Position numbers and translations under genes: made by a program. From Corallium rubrum (Eukaryota; Cnidaria; Anthozoa; Scleralcyonacea; Coralliidae): a stretch of 64,000 nt of DNA. This document shows positions 32,159-60,304 of this stretch, in pieces. Location: NCBI GenBank assembly GCA_964035015.1, contig OZ036001.1:15210111-15274110 (forward strand). Direction: 5' to 3'. The notes below the pieces were generated by a model. The model worked only from the letters and a program-made list of their open reading frames with translations. It ran no database searches and was not told the origin of the DNA. How positions within the stretch are numbered: the first letter of the stretch is position 1; each line of letters starts with the position of its first letter.

Positions 32159-32334
32159 GTAAATGGTTTTCTAACGCATAGTTTATAACGCGTGCTATGA
32201 GCGCATCAAACTAATTAATCGATAAGTAATATTGGGCATTTCACTCGATTACATAGCATGTTCTAAGGATTTTGGGTGAAGGAAAATTCGAGTGTAGAAT
32301 ATATACATTTTGAGACCACACCGGGACCAGTTGC

Positions 32335-32435
32335 GAAAAATGCAACTACACAGGCCTTCCGGCAGGAATTGAACCCACGACCTTGCGATTCTAGTGCAAT
32401 GCTCTGACCGCTGAGCCACGGAGGGCGTTGCCAAG
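32335..32435 (-). repeat. tRNA-derived SINE or tRNA pseudogene
   Basis: On the minus strand, CCCTCCGTGGCTCAGCGGTC, AGAGCATTGCAC, then GTCGTGGGTTCAATTCCTGC form a tRNA-like cloverleaf with acceptor mismatches. No CCA or clean anticodon stem is seen. Related tRNA-like heads appear elsewhere in the window, so a SINE relic is the likeliest reading. Confidence 0.6.
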
Positions 32436-32459
32436 AGCTTGATCGCGAGTTATAGGCCA

Positions 32460-33037
32460 TCATTGGGTGACTACAACTACCAGAATGCTTTGCCAGTATT
32501 CTAGCGTTTCGGCTCAGTAAAGAGGATGACTCCAATCAGTGGGCGGAAAAGAGAGGCTCTGGGATAATCTGTCACGTCATCACACTAGGATTCTTGTTAT
32601 CCGGAAGAAGAGTTATATAGAGTTCACTGTGACATCAGCCAATGAAATATCGATGTGAAACAGATTATCCCAGAGTCTCTCGTTTCCCGGGTGGGGAACG
32701 TGGGCTCAGCTGGAAACGAGACTGGGATGACTTAAAAGGACCTGTCCAGTCCTTTCGCGGTTTTTCCAAAATATGTCGTCAAATGTTTTTCCAAAAAGCT
32801 AGGGGGTAAACCTGATTTCTAATTAGGGTCAGGGTTTGTTGTGGTTAGGGTATCGAAAAGACTGCTAAAATCTTGAGACTCACTGAAACTTGACGACAAA
32901 TTTGAAAAAAATAAATTTGACGACATATTTTGGAAAAGCCGCGAAAGGACGTACTGCACGGTTCCTTTGAGTCATCACTTTTGGCCGAAAACGTAAGAAT
33001 ACTGGCAAAGCATTCTGGTAGTTGTAGTCACCCAACA
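32460..33037. mobile_element. TIR element with two nested small MITEs
   Basis: Inverted arms at about 32466-32532 and 32968-33033 share GGGTGACTACAACTACCAGA. Inside lie two further inverted-repeat units. One is at about 32551-32685 (AGAGGCTCTGGGATAATCTG). The other is at about 32749-32950 (CGCGGTTTTTCCAAAATATG). No coding sequence. Confidence 0.6.
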
Positions 33038-33047
33038 TCACTTCATC

Positions 33048-33475
33048 TAGACTTTCTCAAAGTCCTTTTCAAACATTTTGACCTTTCGACATTTTTGACC
33101 TTTCGGTTCCTCGTTGAAAAGGACTTTTCCCACCTGCAGCGCGCCAAAATTCACCGGTGAATTTTTCGACCGGTGACGTAATTCGGGAAGTAATTATATT
33201 CAGGCTAAATTGCTATGCAAGTGCTATCTTTGGAAGTTGCAGTTAAACAGACTCTTGAAAACGTTTTAGTAGGGGTAGAACCACTTTCCACTGCATGTAC
33301 GACAACCCGAAACACGTCAAAACAGGGCGATATACATTTCAGTGATTTCCCGCCAGAATATTTAATTAGATTCAAAAACCTGCAAGTGAAACAAGTCCGC
33401 CTCTTTCCTCCGCCCTTCCGCCTTTCCGCTCGCCGGCAAAAACCAGCGCTAAGAGGTGGACTTGGAGCAAGTCTA
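33048..33475. mobile_element. Short MULE, 428 bp, 9-bp TSD CACTTCATC
   Basis: Exact CACTTCATC duplications are at 33039-33047 and 33476-33484. Ends TAGACTTTCTCAAAGTCC and, inverted, TAGACTTGCTCCAAGTCC. A second copy is at 53985-54439. An open frame starting MQVLSLEVAVKQTLENVLVG is partly conserved between the copies, with no recognised family. Confidence 0.85.
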
Positions 33476-34107
33476 CACTTCATCGTGCAAATGGTCTGAT
33501 TGTTGAGGTCCTGGCACGCTGATAGAAAGCTGTCCCAATTAGCCTCACGCCTTGTGTATGGTGTGTGCATCGATCCAAAAAAACTGTCTTGTGACGTCAG
33601 CGTTTCACCGTCAGGCCGTGAAAATTTATGTATACTGTATTTAAAATCAAATTATACAAAAAAGTAATACTTTTCTATAAAAGGTTAACTTTCAAAGACA
33701 GTGAAAATTGTCTTTGCACGATGTTTTAACTCAAAAGTTAAAAAGCATAATTTGATTAAAAATGCATAAATTTTCACCTCCTGACTGTGAATTAAAAATA
33801 CACGAGGAGTGTGTAGTACACAGGTTATGGCCCGAATTATCAAAGGAAGGCCAATCCAGGTTGTCAGCAGCATGCCCTGCGCGGGTGCGGTATGGTTTCA
33901 ATTATGCGTTATAAAGGCATTACACGGTGCACGTGGTGAAAATAATATTTTACGAATGAGCGCGTATGAAAAGATAAAATTCATATCTTCAAGCCACCTG
34001 GAACACTTGCGCTTTGGTTGCGCAATTATATTTTGATTAATTGTGTCGGTTGTCGCGAAATATGTACTGATTGCCTACTACGATGAAAGCGAGGCTTGCA
34101 ATAATAT

Positions 34108-34256
34108 ACAATTATTGGATGAGGTTGAGCATGATATCAAGAATTATCAAGGCCGAGGTTTGTCTTATCTGCCGAAGCCGAAGGCTGAGGCGGATAACAC
34201 GAACAGAGGCCTTGATAATTCTTGATATCATGCGATAACCGAATTCAATAATTGTT
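34108..34256. repeat. Foldback MITE (hairpin)
   Basis: The arms share CATGATATCAAGAATTATCA and, nearer the loop, GGCC and GATAA words. The ends CAATTATTGAATTCGG are shared with 1700-1880. Confidence 0.7.
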
Positions 34257-34260
34257 TTAT

Positions 34261-35308
<1,048 letters not shown>

Positions 35309-35334
35309 CCAGATTTTGAGGATGTTCCTAACTA

Positions 35335-35600
35335 AATTTATACTGGATAACTCTATCAGTTATATCTAAACTGATATCCCTAGAGGTCCAGTAAGGGCCA
35401 TCCCTAAGTATTACTATATTACTATATATAAACAGGAGGAAACAGGAGTACCTGGAGGAAAACTGTGGTCTTCAAACTGGAAGCACTCTTCTCACATGCG
35501 GCCAACGTGAAATTTTCAATCAGATAACTGCTGAGAGCAGGAATAGAACCTTGGGTCGCAGAGGTGATAGGCACGTGCGCTAACCGGCATTGTTATATAC
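35335..35600 (-). repeat. tRNA-headed SINE, near full length
   Basis: On the minus strand a tRNA-like head (GGTTAGCGCACGTGCCTATC, then GGTTCTATTCCTGCTCTCAG) is followed by a body (TTTCACGTTGGCCGCATGTG, AGTGCTTCCAGTTTG) and a tail (GGGATGGCCCTTACTGGACC, TCTAGGGATATCAG). The tail is the unit that is tandemly repeated at 42838-43720. Confidence 0.7.
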
Positions 35601-35666
35601 CAAAGACTTTCGTTTGCTAAAGATGAAATCCTATTGGTCAAATCATGATCACGTAATACTTAGATG

Positions 35667-35805
35667 AGAGAGCGCCCTGGCGAGAGAGAGCGCCTTAGAT
35701 TACTGACGAGAGCGCGCCCTGGCGAGAGAGCGCCCTGGCGAGAGCGCCCTGGCGAGAGCGCGCCCTGGCGAGAGAGCGCCCTGGCGAGAGCGCGCACCAG
35801 GGCGG
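35667..35805. repeat. 16-bp GC-rich minisatellite, short array
   Basis: About nine units resemble GCGCCCTGGCGAGAGA, with length variants. An inverted-repeat flank follows (GGGCGGTTATATAGGGGGCG). Confidence 0.9.
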
Positions 35806-36017
35806 TTATATAGGGGGCGGTGAAACGGCAATGGGCGCGCTGATCGATGTGTGATGCAGAGGACTGGTAACAAGCCCCCTGTCACCATAGCGACGAACGC
35901 TAAGCCAGGGAAAGTCCAAAATATAGCGGGTAAAATACGCTTGATGTGGAAGTCTCTGAGTTGAGTTTAGAAGAGGACGTGGATGAAATTGCCGAGCCAT
36001 ACGATATATCAGTGGAT

Positions 36018-36350
36018 TCAGCTAATATATTCTTTGGTGTTACTCCCAAAAATTCGGAGTCGTTGCTGAAACATGAACAAAAATGTTGCTGAAAAATATG
36101 AACCGTACCGTTGCTTTCGCAAGAGAAATGACGCAAGAAGTCTTTGGAAATCTTTGTTTGTGCACGTTATCATTCGGCCATGTTCGATAGAAGACAGCAT
36201 CTTGCATTGAATTTTAGCTGGTAGGTCATCTTTCCAATTGAATATCAAGAAATAATCAACTCCAATTTGCATTTTCTCAATGAAACCTAACAAGAAGTCA
36301 TCTTGGCTATCTGATGACAAAATTACAAGGTGTGGACGACAGTTTATCAC
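36018..36350 (-). CDS. Unrecognised open frame (110 codons)
   Basis: The frame reads VILSSDSQDDFLLGFIEKMQ and VDYFLIFNWKDDLPAKIQCK. The composition is protein-like, but no family is recognised and no splice context is convincing. A diverged sequence with the same GTCGTCCAC and GGAGTTGATTATTT words lies at 36590-36740, hinting at a repeat. The plus strand at 35950-36100 also has an acidic frame (LEEDVDEIAEPYDI). Confidence 0.25.
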   Translation of the reverse strand: MINCRPHLVILSSDSQDDFLLGFIEKMQIGVDYFLIFNWKDDLPAKIQCKMLSSIEHGRMITCTNKDFQRLLASFLLRKQRYGSYFSATFLFMFQQRLRIFGSNTKEYIS

Positions 36351-37009
36351 ATAATGCGCTCGGCATGCGTCCCAGCAAGTCGTATTTTAATAAATTGATC
36401 GGAGAGTAAAATTTGTTTACAGCCTACAGTTATTCTAATCTATTGCTTCAAAAACCCGATAAAGTTATTGATATAATTACTAAGAATCGTAACATGGCAA
36501 AACTATAAGTTTTGTTTACTTCTCTTGCAGCAATTGAGGAACTAAACAGGCAACAGTTAAACCATAAAAATACCTAACATCCGAACGCTATATCTCCAAA
36601 TAATCAACTCCGATTTTTATGAAAACTTTAAGATATAACCACACTATTATAATCTTCAACATACCTGAATTCCTAGGCGTGGACGACCTGTTAACATGCT
36701 CAAATCTTGTAATGAAATTTTCCCTCAATAGAAGTCATCAGAAAATCGAGTCATTATCCATAATAACTCCTTTATAATACAACTTTTTACGCCAAACAAA
36801 TATTCATACATTAAACGAATAAGTACTTCGTCGGTACACTGCAAAAGGTTCCTCCGAAATTACATAGTTAAAGAGAAAACAGCGAGAATATCACAGTGCC
36901 CAAAAATCCACTTTCGATCAACTTTTGCTCAGAAGCACGCTCGTGCCAGTCCTTTTGTGCACCACACATCGATCAGCGCGATATGAGCGCGTTGCACCGC
37001 CCCGTATAT

Positions 37010-37402
37010 AAGCGCCCTGGCGCGCACCGGCGAGAGAGCGCACCGGCGAGAGAGCGCCCCGGCGAGAGAGCGCCCCGGCGAGAGAGCGCCCCGGCGAGAG
37101 AGCGCCCCGGCGAGAGAGCGCCCCGGCGAGAAAGCGCCCCGGCGAGAGAGCGCCCCGGCGAGAGAGCGCCCCGGCGAGAGAGCGCCCCGGCGAGAGAGCG
37201 CCCCGGCGAGAGAGCGCCCCGGCGAGAGAGCGCCCCGGCGAGAGAGCGCCCCGGCGAGAGAGCGCCCCGGCGAGAGCGCGCCCCGGCGAGAGCGCGCCCC
37301 GGCGAGAGAGCGCCCCGGCGAGAGAGCGCCCCGGCGAGAGGGCGCCCTGGCGAGAGGGCGCCCTGTCGACAGAGCGCCCTGGCGAGAGAACGCCCTGGCA
37401 AG
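37010..37402. repeat. 16-bp GC-rich minisatellite, long array
   Basis: About 24 units of GCGCCCCGGCGAGAGA are in the same strand sense as the array at 35667. The flank CACCGCCCCGTATATAAGCG and CACATCGATCAGCGCG are inverted relative to the flank of the first array. Frames with RESAPARERPGERAPR repeats are artefacts of a unit whose length is not a multiple of 3. Degenerate units reappear at 37618-37680. Confidence 0.95.
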
Positions 37403-38045
37403 GACTCGAGATCATGTATTAAACAAAACACTCAAATACATATTTGGAGAATTCTCCTGCCATTTGTAAAAATATAGTCTGTGCAGGCGAACTGGGAAAA
37501 CAGACATAGGATTTCACTTTCAGCGAGTCTTTAGAGAGTGCTTCTGAACTCACCGGAAATTCTTCTAAATGTATCGAAAAATCTATTAACGTGCTTCCGT
37601 CAAAATCTAGTCGTTGCCAGGGCGTTCTCTCGCTTCGCCCGCATCTTCTCACAAACGCCCTGGTGACGAGATAGAGACCTCATCCCCCCCCCCCACTCCA
37701 TATACACTCGCTACAACCATGTTTACTTACGCGTGTACAAGATTCAACAACCAAAATGCACTTTTCCAACCAGGCGTACATTAAAAATAAAACCATAATA
37801 TATACAATAAATGATAAGTACACAAAGCTCGCAAAAACATATCGTAGTTCGAGAAAAAATCCTGAATCAGAACACAGACTGTTACAGAGTTTTACAAATA
37901 AGCCAGATTGGACATGCGTTTGCGGTTCAGCGGTATCTCGATTAATATGCAATCAGGCTTTTTGGTAAAATACGCCTGATTTTAAAATAACGCCTGATTG
38001 CAGGTTAACTAACTGGTAATGGTTATTGTTGTTATTTGTATTGTT

Positions 38046-38200
38046 TGGTAAGGGTTAATGAATGGTCACGAGTGTGATGAAGGATTTATTATCGCGAGTG
38101 AAGCAAAGGGTCGCAGGCCTCAAGTAGTCCACGTTAAAGCTTCACGAGCGATGTTAAATTCTTTATCACACGAGTGAAGGCATTGATTAACCATCTTATA
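38046..38200. repeat. Palindromic hairpin repeat
   Basis: The arms are built on GGTTAATGAATGGTCACGAG, TGTGATGAAGGATTT and TCGCGAGTGAAGC, with the loop around 38100-38130. It is related to 2240-2350. Confidence 0.7.
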
Positions 38201-38416
38201 TCAGACTCTTCTGCAATGAAATCATTTCGTTTTTTGTTTAATTTACCAAGAAAGAAACATCAAGAGTTAGAAATCAAAATACTCATTAGTATGCGTTAAA
38301 CAGTGTAATAAGACGTTGTCACATTCTTTTCTATTTAAAAGAATGTCATAACCATTTCTCAAAGTCATTAATAATTACATAATATAAGCAAGTTTTGTGG
38401 TAAACGTAAAATTTAT

Positions 38417-38560
38417 TTGCTAAGCTTTCGGTCTGTTGACTCAGGCCTTCGTCAGAGCAAACAGGCCGAAATTAAAAAATGCAAACATTCTGAGTCAACG
38501 GGCCAGGCCGAAAGCTTAGTAAATAAATATTTTATGTGGTGTTTCCACAAAACTTGCTTA
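38417..38560. repeat. Penelope-type terminal repeat fragments with hammerhead-like motif
   Basis: A minus-strand copy at 38417-38460 reads TTGCTCTGACGAAGGCCTGA and ends GAAAGCTTAGCAAA. A partial plus copy follows at 38490-38560 and leads into GTGGTGTTTCCACAAAACTT. See also 39124-39166 and 39854-39897. Confidence 0.55.
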
Positions 38561-38595
38561 TATTACATTATCGCCATGAAAACGTTCAAAGAATT

Positions 38596-39082
38596 AAGCA
38601 TTGACATCGTAAGCAATAACTCATTGTTTATTGACATTGTAAACAATAACTCATTGTTCATTGACATTGTAAGCAATAACTCTCATTGTTTATTGACATT
38701 GTAAACAATAACTCATTACTTATTGACATTTTAAGCAATAACTCATTCTTTATTAACATTGTAAACAATAACTCATTGTTTATTGACATTGTAAGTAATA
38801 ACTCATTGTTTATTGACATCGTAAGCAATAACTCATTGTTTATTGACATCGCAAGCAATAACTCATTGTTTATTGACATTGTAAACAATAACTCATTGTT
38901 TATTGACATTTTAAGCAATAACTCATCGTTTATTAACATTGTAAACAATAACTCATTGTTTATTTGCATTTTAAGCAATAACTCATTGTTTATTGACATT
39001 GTAAGCAATAACTCATTACTTATTGACATGTTAAGCAATAACTCATTGTTTATTAACATTGTAAACAATAACTCATTGTTCA
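38596..39082. repeat. 30-bp minisatellite, array A
   Basis: About 16 units resemble ACATTGTAAACAATAACTCATTGTTTATTG (30 bp, near-palindromic AAACAATAACTCATTGTTT). Since 30 is a multiple of 3, frames stay open on both strands (SLFIDIVNNN and NELLFTMSIN repeats). These are artefacts. Confidence 0.95.
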
Positions 39083-39123
39083 TTATAAATAAGTTTTGTG
39101 GAAACACCACGTAAAATATTTCT

Positions 39124-39166
39124 TTGCTAAGCTTTCGGCCTGTTGACTCAGGCCTTCATCAGAGCA
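39124..39166 (-). ncRNA. Hammerhead-like motif, inverted copy
   Basis: On the minus strand: TTGCT, CTGATGA, stem II GGCCTG/CAGGCC, GAAA, GCTT, AGCAA. It is identical in core to 39854-39897 and lies at the left edge of the PLE fragment. Confidence 0.4.
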
Positions 39167-39167
39167 A

Positions 39168-39744
39168 TGATCACCTTAAGTTGGTTTTAACTAACAACGG
39201 TTTTCCTGGGAAGATGATTCAAGCTTCTATGACTCCTTCGGTACATCCAGAGCCGAATACACAGCCCCAGCAAGAACCACCTTCAGTTTCTCTTCCGTAT
39301 ATCGGACCAGCATCTCACAAGATTGAGAGGATTCTAAATCGTGCTGGTATGAAGGTATTTCACAGTAGTCAACACAAATTGTTCAAGGTACTTTTCACAC
39401 ATAAAGATGAAGTGGATAGCTTATCTAAGCCGGGAGTGTATCGCATTCCTTGTGAGTGTGGCTTGGTGTACATCGGAGAAACGGGAAGGAATCTCTCAAC
39501 TCGCCTGAAGGAACACAAGACATCTTGCATAAAAGCGCAACAAGAAAAGTCTGCTGTTGCCAAACACGCTTGGACGTATGACCATCGTGTTAAGTGGGAA
39601 GAGTCATCACTCTTAGCCAGCGACAAGCAATACTTCACGCGAAGAACTAGAGAATCCATTGAGATCGCCAAACATCACACTATTTCTCAGGAGGGACAGC
39701 CATTAAATAGCACGTGGCGTGCCCTATTCGGAGAACATTCTTGA
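39168..39744 (+). pseudogene. Penelope-like GIY-YIG endonuclease C-terminal fragment
   Basis: The frame runs from the inverted terminal repeat into SVSLPYIGPASHKIERILNR, then PGVYRIPCECGLVYIGETGR (GIY-YIG core; Tyr, Gly, Arg) and LSTRLKEHKTSC. After these come SAVAKHAWTYDHRVKWEES and a TGA at 39742-39744. Only the C-terminal third of a PLE protein is left; no RT is nearby. It differs clearly in sequence from the PLE family at 22.7-30.9 kb. Confidence 0.85.
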
Positions 39745-39853
39745 TTTTGTTTTCTAATTAATAAAATTAACGTGATACGCCATTGTATTCTTACGTGATT
39801 TAATTGATCAGTTGCTTAGTTTATAAATGACGTGAGCCAACAACTTGTTGTCA

Positions 39854-39897
39854 TTGCTCTGATGAAGGCCTGAGTCAACAGGCCGAAAGCTTAGCAA
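39854..39897 (+). ncRNA. Hammerhead-like motif in the Penelope 3' terminal repeat
   Basis: Order seen: TTGCT (stem I), CTGATGA core, an extra A, GGCCTG-AGTCAA-CAGGCC (perfect 6-bp stem II), GAAA core, GCTT (a one-pair helix III ending U-U), then AGCAA, which pairs with TTGCT. Known Penelope-like elements carry minimal hammerhead ribozymes in their terminal repeats. The extra A before stem II departs from the canonical fold, so activity is uncertain. Confidence 0.5.
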
Positions 39898-39974
39898 AGA
39901 AATATTTTACGTGGTGTTTCCACAAAACTTATTTATATTACTTTATCGCCATGAAAACGTTCAAAGAATTAATC

Positions 39975-40862
39975 ATTGTTCATTGACATCGTAAGCAATA
40001 ACTCATTGTTTATTGACATTGTAAACAATAACTCATTGTTTATTGACATTGTAAACAATAACTCATTGTTTATTGACATTGTAAACAATAACTCATTGTT
40101 TATTGACATTGTAAACAATAACTCATTGTTTATTGACATTGTAACAATAACTCATTGCTTATTGACATTGTAACAATAACTCATTGCTTATTGACATTGT
40201 AAGCAATAACTCATTGCTTATTGACATTGTAAGCAATAACTCATTGTTTATTGGCATTGTAAACAATAACTCATTGTTTATTGACATTGTAACAATAATT
40301 CATTGCTTATTGACATTGTAACAATAACTCATTGCTTATTGACATTGTAAGCAATAACTCATTGCTTATTGACACTGTAAGCAACAACTCATTACTTATT
40401 GGCATTGTAAGCAATAACTCATTGTTTATTGGCATTGTAAACAATAACTCATTGTTTATTGTCATTGTAAACAATAACTCATTGTTTATTGACATTGTAA
40501 GCAATAACTCATTGTGTATTGGCATTGTAAGCAATAACTCATTGTTTATTGACATTGTAAGCAATAACTCATTGTTTATTGGCATTGTAAGCAATAACTC
40601 ATTGTTTATTGGCATTGTAAACAATAACTCATTGTTTATTGGCATTGTAAACAATAACTCATTGTTTATTGACATTGTAAGCAATAACTCATTGTTTATT
40701 GGCATTGTAAGCAATAACTCATTGTTTATTGGCATTGTAAACAATAACTCATTGTTTATTGTCATTGTAAACAATAACTCATTGTTTATTGACATTGCAA
40801 GCAATAACTCATTGTTTATTGGCATTGTAAGCAATACGTCGTTGCTTATTGACATTGTACGC
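39975..40862. repeat. 30-bp minisatellite, array B
   Basis: About 30 units of the same repeat as array A, with some 29-bp units (GTAACAATAACTC). Both arrays follow the same PLE terminal module (TTTCCACAAAACTT ... TTATCGCCATGAAAACGTTC). Confidence 0.95.
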
Positions 40863-41554
40863 TTTACTAGGCTTCTAGGATAAGAGTTTGTGTTGAAGTT
40901 GGTTACAATGCAAATTGTTGGATTGCAATACGACATTGGCAATAAAAATGTAGTTTGTCAAATTTGAAAGTACTCATAAAATTGTAATAGGACTTTTACA
41001 ACTTTTTTGTATCTTTCTTCGTTTTTAAAATATTTCAGTTTGTTTGATATGTAAATTAGATAACCTCTGACGTCAGGAGCAGAGTACAGTATTTTCATAC
41101 ATTACAAAATCACGTACACCACCTATATGATTGCTCAACAAAATGTTAAGTTTAGTGTCACAAGGCGTTTTTATCTGCACAGTTCCAAGTTATTTCGTTA
41201 AACAACCTTAGAGATATAACTGATTTTGCTAGGTGTGAAAATACTGTACCTTACTCCTGACGTCAGAGATCATCTAAAAAGACAATTTTACGAGTTCTTT
41301 CAAATTAGGGAAACTTAGTTTTTATTGCCAATGTCCTTTAACGTCCTAAGGAATAATGTTATTGCTTACAATGTGTGGCTCGGCTGTGAGCACATAAGTC
41401 TTTTTCTCTTGATATTAACAATCGCTGACATTTCATAAATATATAACTGAAGTGACCAGATTGTGTAAGTGAGCCCACAGTAAAATAAAAAATAGAGAAC
41501 AATAAAATCAGCGGTTGTTGCCATGACAAAAAGAACTTATTCAGTGTTGGAATC
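40863..41554. other. No supported gene; one diverged inverted pair
   Basis: CTCTGACGTCAGGAGCAGAGTACAGTATTTTCA (about 41065) has an inverted partner around 41245-41275. This is a probable decayed MITE. Nothing else was recognised. Confidence 0.35.
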
Positions 41555-42326
41555 CACCCGATCCGCACGTTGTACCCAGGGCCGCATTAACGTGTCTTGG
41601 GGCCCTGGGCACTACAAAAATTTTGGGCCCTTGTGTCGGCATCAGCGTGATTATGAGGAGGGACAAAATTTTTAGGGGGGCCTGGGGGCATGCTCCCACA
41701 GGAAATTTTGAAATCTAGTCTCTGAAATGCCATTTCCAGCATTTTAGGAGAAGGATTTACAGAATTCTAAAGGCCAGAAAACTGGGCAGTTCAAAATTTT
41801 AGGGCCCTCAAAATTTCTGGGCCCTGGGCACTGGCCCAGTGTGCCTATTGGTTAATGCGGCCTTGGTTGTACCTAATAAACTACTAGATATTATATACAC
41901 ATTGTATCCAGTAAGTTACTGGCAATTGTTTAATCGTAAGATGCGCCAATTACCGGATTAAAATTCACTGCGCATCCCACAATCTTTGCCAAGAACTGTT
42001 GACCATAAATTACAAACACTATTAGGGTGGTTGGTGGGGGAGGAGGAGGACAAACACTATTAGGGTGGTTGGTGGGGGAGGAGGAGGACAAACACGATTA
42101 GGGTGGTTGGTGGGGGAGGAGGAGGATAACCCACCAACCCCCGACACTTTTCAGGTTAGGGTTAGGGTTACCCCTGGGAAATTCACATTTTTGAAATTAG
42201 GGTTAGGGGGTTCGGGGGGGAGGGTTTCATTAATAACCTCTTTATTAAACAATTTCCAGTAACTTACTGGATACAATGTGTATATAATATCTAGTAGTTT
42301 ATTAGGTACGACGTGCGGATCGGCTG
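41555..42326. mobile_element. hAT-like MITE, 7-bp TSD TGGAATC, carrying a nested hAT
   Basis: Ends CA(C/G)CCGATCCGCACGTTGTAC. The inverted right arm continues through TACTAGATATTATATACACA. TGGAATC is duplicated at 41548-41554 and 42327-42333. The interior has three ~51-bp tandem units (AGGGTGGTTGGTGGGGGAGG) and short TTAGGGTTAGGG runs. A truncated copy is at 59188-59400. Confidence 0.75.
41577..41865. mobile_element. 289-bp hAT element nested in the MITE, 8-bp TSD GTTGTACC
   Basis: Ends CAGGGCCGCATTAAC and, inverted, CAAGGCCGCATTAAC. GTTGTACC is exact at 41569-41576 and 41866-41873. The interior resembles the hAT at 59429-59755 (GGAAATTTTGAAAT, ATGCCATTTCCAG). Confidence 0.9.
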
Positions 42327-42628
42327 TGGAATCAGCATTTTAGATTCATGCAAGTTTTTATCAAAACTAGTTACTACTCCTGCAATATCTTTCTTTATCA
42401 AATTGTGTTCACTATCAATCCAATAAGGCTTCACTTTGACAAACGTTCATTGAGATACCGCTGACCCGCAGGCATGCTGTCGCTTAGGCCGATTTGACCT
42501 TGTTCGGTGATGTTTTTGTGTCCGACTCGTTAAATTTATCTACATGCTTGGAATGACGTCAACAAGCAGTGACCTACGTAATGTAGGAAACCTGCTTATT
42601 ATCTATTCCTGTCAGACATACACTGAGT

Positions 42629-59010
<16,382 letters not shown>

Positions 59011-59187
59011 GTCTCCCTTCTCAAAACAGAAAGCCTTTCTGTTTTTGCCAAGCTATGAAATAGAGATGAAACTCAGTCAAAATTCCTGAAAGCAACTGTT
59101 AATACCTTTAACTGTACAAGGAATTTGCGGGCGCGGTTAATTAAGTCTTCAATGTAAAAATATTTAAAATGGTCACCAATGATTATG

Positions 59188-59400
59188 AAGCAACAGCCGA
59201 TCCGAACGTTGTACCTAATAAACTACTAGACATTATATAGTATACACATTGTATCCAGTAAGTTACTGGAAATTAATAAAGATGTTATTAATGAACCCCC
59301 CCCCCCCCCCCGAACCCCCTAACGCTAATCTCAAAAATGTGAATTTCCCGAGGGTAACCCTAACCCTAACTTCAAAAGTGTCGGGGGGGGGAGGGGGGTT
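59188..59400. mobile_element. Truncated copy of the hAT-like MITE of 41555
   Basis: CAGCCGATCCGAACGTTGTA, then CTACTAGACATTATATAGTA and CACATTGTATCCAGTAAGTT, match the left arm of 41555-42326. CCCTAACCCTAAC words and poly-C follow. The right arm is absent. It lies between UBE2M and RPL39. Confidence 0.65.
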
Positions 59401-59428
59401 ATATGACGAGTACATAATGAATACGGGT

Positions 59429-59755
59429 CAGTCACGTAGCCAGGATTTTGAAAGGGGGGAAGCCGAAATCAAAAAATGTTTTAGGGGGGTTCGGGGGTAT
59501 GCTCCCCCGGGAAATTTTGAAATCGAGAGTCGATGAAATGCTATTTCCAGGCTTTTGGAGGAAGATTTTACAGACCTTAAAGGTTAAAAAACGTCATATA
59601 AAATACTCAAAACATGCAAACATCACATAGATACTCAAAATGCATACACTCAGTAGATTGAATATGATATTGCATCAGTTTTGTAGTTACATGTCTGTCG
59701 TTTTGTATCAAAAGGGGGGGTGGGGAAGCCGCGGCTCCCCCTCGCTACGTCTCTG
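59429..59755. mobile_element. 327-bp hAT element, TSD ATACGGGT
   Basis: Ends CAGTCACGTAGCCAGG and, inverted, CAGAGACGTAGCGAGG. ATACGGGT is exact at 59421-59428 and 59756-59763. It lies in the shared upstream region of UBE2M and RPL39. Confidence 0.9.
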
Positions 59756-59839
59756 ATACGGGTTAACCTATAATAAAATAATAGTCATATTTAGACTGGC
59801 AAACATTGTAATTTATTTGAATTTTTCCTTTACCCCACT

Positions 59840-60300
59840 CCCCTAACCCCCCCCCCCCCCCCCCCAGTTTGTTGATTCACGTTTTAATTGTTAATAGTCT
59901 CTTTCTGTAAGTAGTTAGGTCTCATTTTTTAAAGAAACCAATAACAACATTAAGTATTAACAGGCAATAGAGTGATTATTTTAATATTTATTATGGCTGG
60001 TAACTTGGCCATGAAGGGCCTGAGTCCAATGTTAAATTTAGAATTTAAAACATGTGTCTTTGACATTTTAAAATAATTTTGAAATTTCTTTTAAATTTCT
60101 TTAAATTTTTAAAAAATTCTTCTTGAAGTCCTTCCTTCAAATTTCCTTCATTTTGTCAAAAATTATTTTCAATCAGAGGTTTAATTTTCTCAAAGTGGAA
60201 ACTGTGAAGCAGTAGGTTTCTGTGTATAAGTGCCAGCATTCTACAAGTCAGTGGCAGTACACATTAGAGCCAGTCTATTTGTTTTTATTTTTCGCGCGGT
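59840..60300. other. RPL39 upstream region
   Basis: A poly-C tract (59849-59865) is followed by AT-rich sequence with no gene. The last part, TTTTTATTTTTCGCGCGGTC, leads into the RPL39 start region. Confidence 0.4.
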
Positions 60301-60304
60301 CGCA

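Noticed and set aside
36896..37477. Arg/Pro/Glu-rich repeat protein (RESAPARERPGE)
   Set aside because: It comes from the 16-bp minisatellite, is open in several frames on both strands, and has no conserved flanks.
38596..40883. CRISPR-like array of regularly spaced repeats
   Set aside because: Units are contiguous 30-bp tandem repeats without unique spacers, in a eukaryotic setting with no Cas genes.
42150..42215. Telomere repeats (TTAGGG)
   Set aside because: There are only two or three TTAGGG/TAGGG units inside a MITE, also seen in its second copy at 59.35 kb. This is not a telomere.
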